DNA of 5,068 bases from Clostridiales bacterium. GTDB lineage: Bacteria > Bacillota > Clostridia > UBA8921. The stretch lies in the NCBI GenBank assembly GCA_003535395.1, contig DOHE01000315.1, positions 1 to 5,068 of the forward strand, written 5' to 3'. The notes beneath the pieces are model-generated. The model ran no database searches, had not been told where the DNA came from, and saw only the letters and a list, made by a program, of their open reading frames with translations. Both the position numbers and the translations under genes were made by a program. The first letter of the stretch is position 1; every line of letters starts with the position of its first letter. Shown here piece by piece: positions 1 through 4,683 of the stretch.

Positions 1-48
1 CAGCCCTGCATGTGCTGCAAGGATTTTTTGTGTCATGGTCATTCCCAT
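1..48 (-). CDS. leuC: LeuC, 3-isopropylmalate dehydratase large subunit, 5' end only
   Basis: Only the first 16 codons are present; the gene runs off the left edge. They read MGMTMTQKILAAHAGL, which closely resembles the start of LeuC and homoaconitase-type large subunits (an M-x-MT-x-T-x-KILA-x-HAG pattern). The start is supported by an SD AGGAGGG at 54-60 (minus strand), 5 nt from the ATG at 48; in-frame ATGs at 42 and 36 are poorer choices. Known role: with LeuD, the [4Fe-4S] enzyme isomerises 2-isopropylmalate to 3-isopropylmalate in cytoplasmic leucine synthesis. The cluster cysteines and active site lie outside the window. A homoaconitase-family paralog cannot be excluded from so short a piece. 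leuD would be expected next to it, beyond the left edge. Confidence 0.8.
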   Translation of the reverse strand, partial: MGMTMTQKILAAHAGL

Positions 49-107
49 GATATCCCTCCTGCCTGAAGATCCATTTTTCATTATCGAAGATTTGGTTCCA
101 CTTTCCC

Positions 108-136
108 ATTATAAACAGGACGAACCCGGAGGTCTT
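108..136 (-). promoter_or_regulatory. candidate leuC promoter
   Basis: On the minus strand a perfect TATAAT lies at 108-113. With a 17-nt spacer the -35 position (131-136) reads AAGACC, matching TTGACA at only three positions. Transcription would start near 101 and give a leader of about 50 nt, too short for a T-box, and I see no T-box-like sequence. The weak -35 would fit a promoter needing an activator. Readthrough from the AraC gene upstream on the same strand is also possible. Confidence 0.45.
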
Positions 137-142
137 CCTGTT
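114..142. repeat. 7-bp inverted repeat over the leuC promoter
   Basis: AACAGGA at 114-120 and TCCTGTT at 136-142 are perfect inverted arms around a 15-nt centre. The centre contains a further ACC/GGT pair that could extend a hairpin with small bulges. The repeat abuts the -10 box at 108-113 and covers the spacer and -35, the position of a typical operator. Alternatively, transcribed from the AraC gene ending at 167, it could fold as a hairpin, but no U-tract follows, so it is not a convincing intrinsic terminator. Confidence 0.4.
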
Positions 143-166
143 GTTTGCCCAATTTTCCGGGATTTT

Positions 167-1084
167 TCATGGTTTTTGACCCCTCCGGCAGGTCAGGGGA
201 GTCATCCCCCGCTGTTTTCGGAAAATTTCGCAGAACCGCTGCTGGCTTGAAAATCCGACCTGATGAGCGATCTCCCCTACTTTCAGTTCTGTATCCAAAA
301 GCAGCTGCTCCGCTTTGTCTATCCGAAGCTTCAGGATATAGCTCAAGGGGCTCATGCCTGTGACTTCCCGGAAAGCCCGGGTAAAATAACTGTGGCTTAA
401 AAATACATACCGGGCCACCTCCCCGGGGGAAATCTCTTCTGTATAACGGGATTCCATATACCGGATGGCCTGGGCGATGAGAGGGCGCACCCGGGAGGAT
501 TTGCCCCGGAGGCTGTCTTCCCAGGCCATCTTCAAAGCGCGGGAGAGCAGCACAAACATCTCCATGATGAGCAGATAATTTAAAAATTCGCTGCCCGGCT
601 CCGTATGCTCCCTTTCCCGGAGGATGCGGTGCAGCAGACTGATGATCTCGTTTTTTTCATTAAGCCTTAGGGTGATGTAGTCGCCGAACTCCCCTCCCTG
701 CACGAAATTCAAAAAATCCTCCAGGGAAACCTCGGAATACCCGGTATTGGGGCTGTTTTCGAATTTGAAGCCCATGACAGTAAATTCGCAGCCGCCGGGA
801 GACTTGACGATAAACTTGTGGAGACGCTCCGGCTTAATAATGACTACATCGTTAGGTTCCAGGTCCACCGGCTGCCCGGCGATATGGAAAACTGCATCGC
901 CCTTTTTCATATACACCATTTCAAAATAGTCATGCCGGTTGGGATCCATGGACCAGGAGGCATCAAAGACTCTTTCAATGGTATGGATAATAAAAGGGAG
1001 GCAGTCCGCGGTTTTCAGCAGCCCCTCCCAGGCTTTGGGAAGCATTCCTGTGCCGGCGGCGTGCTTTGATTGTTCCATGTCCAC
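167..1084 (-). CDS. AraC-family transcriptional regulator with N-terminal cupin domain
   Basis: This 305-residue protein has the usual length and layout of cupin-type AraC regulators. Residues about 46-110 form a beta-rich sensor domain (HDYFEMVYMKKGDA, later LEPNDVVIIKPERLHKF). Residues about 200-300 hold two helix-turn-helix motifs: the first near 218-240 (ISPGEVARYVFLSHSYFTRAF), the second near 268-292 (VGEIAHQVGFSS, then EIFRK). The ending GMTPLTCRRGQKP departs from the usual GMTP-x-x-YR, with Thr-Cys before the Arg. The GTG start at 1084 has an AAGAAGG SD at 1093-1099 with 8-nt spacing; an ATG at 1078 is the alternative. The gene is divergent from the cation transporter and lies upstream of leuC. 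It probably binds DNA in response to a small molecule, possibly a sugar or metabolite; the ligand and target cannot be read from the sequence. Confidence 0.9.
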   Translation of the reverse strand: MDMEQSKHAAGTGMLPKAWEGLLKTADCLPFIIHTIERVFDASWSMDPNRHDYFEMVYMKKGDAVFHIAGQPVDLEPNDVVIIKPERLHKFIVKSPGGCEFTVMGFKFENSPNTGYSEVSLEDFLNFVQGGEFGDYITLRLNEKNEIISLLHRILREREHTEPGSEFLNYLLIMEMFVLLSRALKMAWEDSLRGKSSRVRPLIAQAIRYMESRYTEEISPGEVARYVFLSHSYFTRAFREVTGMSPLSYILKLRIDKAEQLLLDTELKVGEIAHQVGFSSQQRFCEIFRKQRGMTPLTCRRGQKP

Positions 1085-1114
1085 ATTCTAGACCTTCTTC
1101 AGGCTTTCTGTCAA
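1085..1114 (-). promoter_or_regulatory. candidate promoter of the first AraC gene, possibly leaderless
   Basis: On the minus strand a perfect TTGACA (1109-1114) and TAGAAT (1085-1090, five of six) are separated by 18 nt. The seventh base after the -10 is the A of the in-frame ATG at 1078, so initiation there would make a leaderless message starting at that codon. The competing SD at 1093-1099, which serves the GTG at 1084, lies inside the promoter spacer and would not be transcribed from it. Either this promoter is used with the ATG, or another promoter further upstream is used with the GTG. Confidence 0.5.
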
Positions 1115-1128
1115 TTCTGCAGGAAAAT

Positions 1129-1157
1129 TTGCTTTTCAATATTTCAAGATGTATAAT
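1129..1157 (+). promoter_or_regulatory. candidate promoter of the transporter-peptidase operon
   Basis: A perfect TATAAT lies at 1152-1157. With a 17-nt spacer the -35 position (1129-1134) reads TTGCTT, keeping only the TTG of the consensus. The expected transcription start is 1163-1165, within about three bases of the ATG at 1166, so the message would have almost no leader. The minus-strand promoter lies 15 bp to the left, so one bound regulator could affect both. A TTTCAA direct repeat (1134-1139 and 1142-1147) fills the spacer. Confidence 0.5.
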
Positions 1158-1165
1158 TTCGCATT

Positions 1166-2032
1166 ATGGACAGATTTATGAAGACGAAAGTGATCGCCAT
1201 CCTGGGGGTGGCTGCGAATATTGTGCTTCTTGTGGTCAAACTGATCGTCGGGTTTTTGGGAAACAGCCATGCCATGATCGCCGACGGCTTCAACAGTGCC
1301 GGAGACGTGTTCGCCTCCTTCATGACCTATGCGGGCAACCGGATCGCCAGCAAACCTGAGGATGAGGATCATCCCTACGGCCATGGCAAGGCGGAATACA
1401 TTTTTTCCCTGATCATCAGCTTTTCTATGATGCTCATTTGTCTGCAGATTTTTACCAGTGCCGCAGGATCCATCCTGCACAGGGAAGCGCTTGAATTTTC
1501 CTGGTGGCTGCTGGGTGTCGCGATTTTTACCATTATCACCAAGCTTTCTTTGTACCTGTATGCCCGCAAAGCCAATCAGCAGATGGAAAACCTGCTGGTG
1601 ACTGCCAATGCGGAAGACCACCGGAACGACATCTTCGTCACCTCTGCCACACTGCTGGGCATTCTTTTCAGTCAACTGGGGGTCTATTGGATGGACGGCC
1701 TGGCCGGGATTGGGATCTCGGTTTGGATCGGTTATACGGGGGTGCGTATTTTCATGAGCTCCTATCATGTGCTGATGGACACAGACATGGATGAAAGGCT
1801 GAAAGCGGAGATCACGGAAGCCATTTCCACCGTGGAAGGTGTGGATCATATCGATCATCTCACCTCCAGACCCGTGGGCATCCGCCGGCTGGTCATCGTA
1901 AAGGTTTCCGTATGCTGCGAGATGACTCTGCACGAAAGCCATGGCGTCGCCGCCCGCATACGGGAAAAGCTTCATTCCATGAAAAACATCCAGGACACAG
2001 TGGTACATATCAATCCTGTGGATCCGGTCTGA
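1166..2032 (+). CDS. cation diffusion facilitator (CDF) transporter, probably manganese efflux
   Basis: This 288-residue inner-membrane antiporter has six predicted membrane segments (about 9-31, 36-57, 78-100, 112-132, 154-173, 178-200) and a cytosolic C-terminal metal-binding and dimer domain (about 207-288, with DHIDH and LHESHG). CDF hallmarks are the helix-2 motif ADGFNSAGD, the following DEDHPYGHGKAE, and the helix-5 motif EDHRND. The transport-site residues read N43-x3-D47 and D151-x3-D155. Known family pattern: zinc members usually carry a His or Asp at the first position, while N-D-D-D is associated with Mn2+ exporters such as MntE, so manganese is the favoured inferred substrate. 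The start is uncertain. The ATG at 1166 has no SD and sits just after a -10 box; the ATG at 1178 (starting MKTK, 284 residues) has only a weak GGA upstream. The M24 peptidase follows after 33 bp, suggesting an operon. Confidence 0.92.
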   Translation: MDRFMKTKVIAILGVAANIVLLVVKLIVGFLGNSHAMIADGFNSAGDVFASFMTYAGNRIASKPEDEDHPYGHGKAEYIFSLIISFSMMLICLQIFTSAAGSILHREALEFSWWLLGVAIFTIITKLSLYLYARKANQQMENLLVTANAEDHRNDIFVTSATLLGILFSQLGVYWMDGLAGIGISVWIGYTGVRIFMSSYHVLMDTDMDERLKAEITEAISTVEGVDHIDHLTSRPVGIRRLVIVKVSVCCEMTLHESHGVAARIREKLHSMKNIQDTVVHINPVDPV

Positions 2033-2052
2033 GCCGGAAGAAATTGATTATC

Positions 2053-2058
2053 AAGGAG
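2053..2058 (+). promoter_or_regulatory. SD fixing the peptidase start at 2066
   Basis: AAGGAG lies 7 nt before the ATG at 2066. The in-frame TTG at 2060 is only one base from it, too close to be used, so the protein should begin MSADK rather than two residues earlier. Confidence 0.85.
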
Positions 2059-2065
2059 ATTGCCC

Positions 2066-3328
2066 ATGTCTGCTGATAAAGTGCCCGTATCTGAATTGAC
2101 ATCCCGGATGATCCGTTTTCGTGCCCGGATGACACAGATGGATCCGGAATGGCGCCTTGCAGTAATCTTCAGCAAAGTAAACCAGTATTACTTTACCGGC
2201 ACCCTGCAGGACGGCATGCTGCTCATCCCCCGGGATGGAGAGGCGGTCTACTGGGTGCGCAGAAGTTATGATCGTGCCTTGATAGAGTCCGAATTTTCCG
2301 GGATCCGCCCCATGGAAAGCTACCGGGACGCTGTGGCAGGGCCTTTGGCTGCGACAGGGCCTTTGGCTGTGGTTGGAGCTGCGGTCGGGACCGCTGCCGG
2401 ATCTGCGGCCGCATCATCCTTGCCCCATGTACACTTTGAGACAGAAGTGGTGCCCATGGCAATGGTGCAGCGTTTTCGCAAATACTTTCCCTTTGACGAG
2501 GTCAGAGCTGCAGATCCGGCTCTGTCGGCAGTGCGCGCTGTGAAGAGCCCCTGGGAACAGGAACGGATGGTCCGCTCCGGCCTCATCCACCGCCGTGTGC
2601 TGGAGGAGCAGATTCCCCGTTTCCTTACAGAAGGCATGAGCGAGGCGGACCTGGCAGTGGTGCTTTTCAACTGCATGATGGCAGAAGGATATCACGGAGT
2701 TTCCCGGTTCAGTATGTTTGATACGGATATGAGTTTCGGACATATCGCCTTCGGAGAAAACTCAATCTATCCCACTTCCTTCAATGGCCCCGGCGGGCAC
2801 GTGGGATTAAGCCCGGCGGCTCCCGTCATGGGGAGCCGTGAACGCAAGCTGCGCCCGGGAGATCTTGTATTCATGGACATTGGCTGCGGCTTTGCAGGAT
2901 ATCACACGGACAAAACCATGCTGTATCTTTATCGGGGGAAACTCTCCCCTGAAGCAGCAGCGGTCCATCAGACCTGTAAAAACATCCAGGATGACATCGC
3001 TTCCCGACTCCGGCCCGGTGTCACTCCGGCGGAGATTTACCGCTCCGTGATGGAGAGACTGGATCCGGGTTTCCAGAAGGGCTTCATGGGTTACGGGAAA
3101 CGACAGGTAAAGTTTCTGGGGCACGGGATCGGGCTTACAGTAGATGAACTTCCCGTCATCGCCGAAGGTTTTCTGGAGCCACTGGAACCCGGCATGGCTT
3201 TCGCTGTGGAACCCAAAAAGGGTGTTGCTGGAACGGGGCTGCTGGGCGTGGAGAATACATTCCTGGTCACTCCCGGTGAAGCCCAGTGTCTTACCGGCAA
3301 CAGTTTTGGCCTGATCCCCGTTGGGTAG
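2066..3328 (+). CDS. M24 family metallopeptidase, Xaa-Pro aminopeptidase/prolidase type
   Basis: A 420-residue cytoplasmic enzyme expected to cleave Xaa-Pro bonds in peptides, using two metal ions. Residues about 12-150 form a creatinase/prolidase-like N-terminal domain; about 163-418 form the pita-bread catalytic domain. All five metal ligands are visible: D271 and D282 (in FMDIGCG and HTDKT, eleven residues apart as in prolidases), H353 (LGHGIG), E382 (AVEPK) and E396 (VENT). FGHIAFGENS, with H226, probably lines the substrate site. Residues about 89-118 are a low-complexity Ala/Gly stretch with a tandem GPLA repeat, apparently an insertion in the non-catalytic domain. The gene lies 33 bp after the transporter on the same strand, so the two are probably co-transcribed; M24 enzymes commonly need Mn2+ or Co2+. 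Dipeptidase or aminopeptidase activity cannot be told apart from the sequence, and a non-proteolytic creatinase-like role is less likely. Confidence 0.92.
   Translation: MSADKVPVSELTSRMIRFRARMTQMDPEWRLAVIFSKVNQYYFTGTLQDGMLLIPRDGEAVYWVRRSYDRALIESEFSGIRPMESYRDAVAGPLAATGPLAVVGAAVGTAAGSAAASSLPHVHFETEVVPMAMVQRFRKYFPFDEVRAADPALSAVRAVKSPWEQERMVRSGLIHRRVLEEQIPRFLTEGMSEADLAVVLFNCMMAEGYHGVSRFSMFDTDMSFGHIAFGENSIYPTSFNGPGGHVGLSPAAPVMGSRERKLRPGDLVFMDIGCGFAGYHTDKTMLYLYRGKLSPEAAAVHQTCKNIQDDIASRLRPGVTPAEIYRSVMERLDPGFQKGFMGYGKRQVKFLGHGIGLTVDELPVIAEGFLEPLEPGMAFAVEPKKGVAGTGLLGVENTFLVTPGEAQCLTGNSFGLIPVG
2337..2369 (+). repeat. in-frame 18-bp tandem duplication inside the peptidase gene
   Basis: CAGGGCCTTTGGCTG occurs at 2337-2351 and again, identical, at 2355-2369, a period of 18 bp or six codons. 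It encodes GPLAAT followed by GPLAVV and begins the Ala/Gly-rich stretch of residues 89-118. Identity at synonymous positions suggests a recent slippage-type expansion. Confidence 0.85.
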
Positions 3329-3329
3329 G

Positions 3330-3373
3330 TTTGATCATATTTTGCTGCAGATCAAGGCACGGGTATGATCAAA
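3330..3373. repeat. perfect 10-bp inverted repeat between convergent genes
   Basis: TTTGATCATA (3330-3339) and TATGATCAAA (3364-3373) are perfect inverted arms separated by 24 nt. Each contains the self-palindrome TGATCA, and a third partial copy, GATCAA, sits at 3350-3355. The left arm starts 2 bp after the peptidase stop and the right arm covers the stop of the small minus-strand gene. A bidirectional hairpin is possible, but the arms are AT-rich, the loop is long, and no T-tract follows on either strand, so it is not a standard terminator. A protein-binding pair is the alternative. Confidence 0.55.
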
Positions 3374-3605
3374 GCGGTATTTGCGCTTGCCCTGACTCTT
3401 TTTGCTCAGCAAACATTTTGGCCTTGCGCATCACTTCCAGCAGTTTTCCTGTTTCCTGGTATACGATCTGCCGGTCAGCGCTCATCAGCTTGAGTTCTAC
3501 GATCCCTGGCCCAAAGTGTTGGGAATAGGCGCTGAAATAGACCCGGTACCGTTGCCGCAGCACATCCAGCACTGCGTTGACCTCGTCATTGAACCGTTCC
3601 TGCAT
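3369..3605 (-). CDS. small protein of unknown function, 78 residues
   Basis: I do not recognise this protein. The start ATG at 3605 has a good SD, GGGGGGA, 5 nt upstream (3611-3617). The open frame extends further upstream to 3830, but that part overlaps the regulator on the other strand and has no such signal. The sequence looks protein-like: a charged probable helix (about 2-20, ERFNDEVNAVLDVLRQRY), two probable strands (about 21-28 RVYFSAYS and 34-41 GIVELKLM), then a long helix (about 44-70). It has no signal peptide, membrane segment or cysteine, suggesting a soluble cytoplasmic alpha-beta-beta-alpha fold. It is convergent with the peptidase and divergent from the second AraC regulator, which may control it. 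Reality as a gene is likely but rests on the SD and composition only. Confidence 0.65.
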   Translation of the reverse strand: MQERFNDEVNAVLDVLRQRYRVYFSAYSQHFGPGIVELKLMSADRQIVYQETGKLLEVMRKAKMFAEQKESGQAQIPL

Positions 3606-3660
3606 CTGTGTCCCCCCTGCAAGTGACTGACTCCTTACAGCATATGCAGAAGGGTCGCCG

Positions 3661-3684
3661 GACTTGAAAAACAGACTTGAAAAA
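3661..3684 (+). repeat. tandem direct repeat upstream of the second AraC gene
   Basis: GACTTGAAAAA occurs at 3661-3671 and 3674-3684, a 13-bp period. The pair ends 24 bp before the -10 box at 3709, about 37-60 bp before the expected transcription start. AraC-family proteins commonly bind directly repeated half-sites at such positions, so this is a candidate activator site, possibly for autoregulation. It is followed at once by a perfect short inverted repeat, AATCG-AAG-CGATT (3684-3696). Confidence 0.45.
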
Positions 3685-3708
3685 ATCGAAGCGATTCTCC
3701 CGCTTTTG

Positions 3709-3725
3709 TATAATCGTGATATAAT
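3709..3725 (+). promoter_or_regulatory. two overlapping-range -10 boxes for the second AraC gene
   Basis: Perfect TATAAT hexamers occur at 3709-3714 and 3720-3725. At 16-18 nt spacing neither has a recognisable -35 (TCGAAG and CTCCCG at 17 nt), which would suit activator dependence. The implied leader is about 60-72 nt. The rest of the 187-bp region (3606-3792) holds only a weak minus-strand -10 candidate, TATGCT at 3639-3644, for the small gene. Confidence 0.45.
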
Positions 3726-3779
3726 AATAGCGGCCCATGCCTGAACGACCCTGACCGTACAGACTGGCCTGGCGATTGC

Positions 3780-3785
3780 GGAGGG
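3780..3785 (+). promoter_or_regulatory. SD supporting the TTG start at 3793
   Basis: GGAGGG lies 7 nt before the TTG at 3793, which makes this rare start codon convincing. The next in-frame starts, ATG at 3817, 3820 and 3823 or nearby, have no such signal and would cut into the N-terminus. Confidence 0.75.
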
Positions 3786-3792
3786 ATCTTTT

Positions 3793-4683
3793 TTGACTGA
3801 ACCTTTTCTGGAATCCATGATGACACCCACCGGGCAGAACCCCAGCCCGTTTTTTTGCTTTGTCGGCGGAAGCAGGACCTCCTACCATGCAGCTCCCCAC
3901 TGGCACTATTATATGGAGTTGATCCAAGTGCTGGAAGGACATGCAGAAATGACAGCGGGAGGTGAGCGTTACGTCCTCGGGCAGGGCGACCTTCTTCTGG
4001 TCGGTCCCCGGGAGGTGCATACTGTCAAAGCGCCGGATGGAGTCAATTTCAGCCATTTGGTGCTGAAATTCCACCCCGATGTCATTACCGCTTCATCCCA
4101 TATGACATTTGAAGCCAGATACATCGTTCCCTTCATCCTGACCACCTTGCGGCACAACAAGGTGATCCGGTTCAAAGACATTGAAAATACGGATATCCCG
4201 TCTATTCTGAAGGACCTTCGACAGGAATGCCGGGAAAAGGAATACGGCTATGAGATCGCAGTCTATACGGATATCGCCCGGATTTTTCTTTGGATGATCC
4301 GATTCTGGAAAAATCGGGGGGTTCATCCGTCCGATCCCTACCCCCTGGGAGAAGAAGACTTAAAAAATCTGGAAAAGGTATTCGATCATGTAGACAAAAA
4401 TTTTCAGGAAAATCTCACCGCCGGGGCGGCGGCGCGGCTGTGTAAAATGAGTCCGGCCTGCTTCTCCAGGTTTTTCAAAAAACAGACCGGCAAAACATTT
4501 AAGGGGTATGTGAACTACATCCGGATCATCGAAGCCCAGAAGCTGCTGCTTTCCACGGATAAAAATGTCACCCGCACAGCCATGGATATCGGATACTCCA
4601 ATGTGAGCTACTTTATCCGGCAGTTCCGCCTCTATTGCGGCGTGTCCCCCAAGAAATTCAAACAAAATCCGGGATCATCCTGA
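3793..4683 (+). CDS. second AraC-family transcriptional regulator with cupin domain
   Basis: This 296-residue protein starts at TTG, supported by a GGAGGG SD. Residues about 32-95 form the cupin sensor: HWHYYMELIQVLEG, then LGQGDLLLVGPREVHTV. The His/Glu set H36, H38, E42 and H76 resembles a cupin ligand site, suggesting a small-molecule or metal-assisted pocket. Residues about 190-292 carry two helix-turn-helix motifs: near 207-232 (LTAGAAARLCKMSPACFSRF) and near 258-283 (VTRTAMDIGYSNVSYFIRQF), closing with the family signature CGVSPKKFK. It is probably a cytoplasmic activator of carbohydrate or related catabolic genes, but no target operon is visible. The only divergent neighbour is the unknown 78-residue gene. 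Its 3' end overlaps the convergent purF-like gene by 9 bp. It shares domain order with the AraC regulator at 167-1084 but looks like a distant relative, not a recent copy. Confidence 0.92.
   Translation: MTEPFLESMMTPTGQNPSPFFCFVGGSRTSYHAAPHWHYYMELIQVLEGHAEMTAGGERYVLGQGDLLLVGPREVHTVKAPDGVNFSHLVLKFHPDVITASSHMTFEARYIVPFILTTLRHNKVIRFKDIENTDIPSILKDLRQECREKEYGYEIAVYTDIARIFLWMIRFWKNRGVHPSDPYPLGEEDLKNLEKVFDHVDKNFQENLTAGAAARLCKMSPACFSRFFKKQTGKTFKGYVNYIRIIEAQKLLLSTDKNVTRTAMDIGYSNVSYFIRQFRLYCGVSPKKFKQNPGSS

Noticed and set aside
49..166. T-box or other riboswitch leader for leuC
   Set aside because: Only 118 bp are available, the predicted leader is about 50 nt, and no T-box-like sequence or antiterminator is visible.
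35..363. Overlapping short plus-strand open frames near the left edge
   Set aside because: They lie opposite the leuC start and the AraC gene, have no ribosome-binding site and no protein-like features.
1136..2008. Long 290-codon open frame on the minus strand opposite the transporter gene
   Set aside because: It mirrors the well-supported CDF gene almost end to end, its composition (rich in His, Gln, Asp, Gly) matches no fold I know, and it lacks a ribosome-binding site.
2060..2065. TTG start two codons upstream of the peptidase ATG
   Set aside because: It is one base from the AAGGAG SD; the ATG at 2066 has ideal spacing.
3372..3388. AAGCG/CGCTT hairpin as a terminator
   Set aside because: The stem is five pairs only, lies within the last codons of the small gene and has no T-tract.
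3606..3830. N-terminal extension of the small minus-strand gene to a 153-residue protein
   Set aside because: The extension overlaps the second regulator and the promoter region, while the internal ATG at 3605 has a strong SD at proper spacing.
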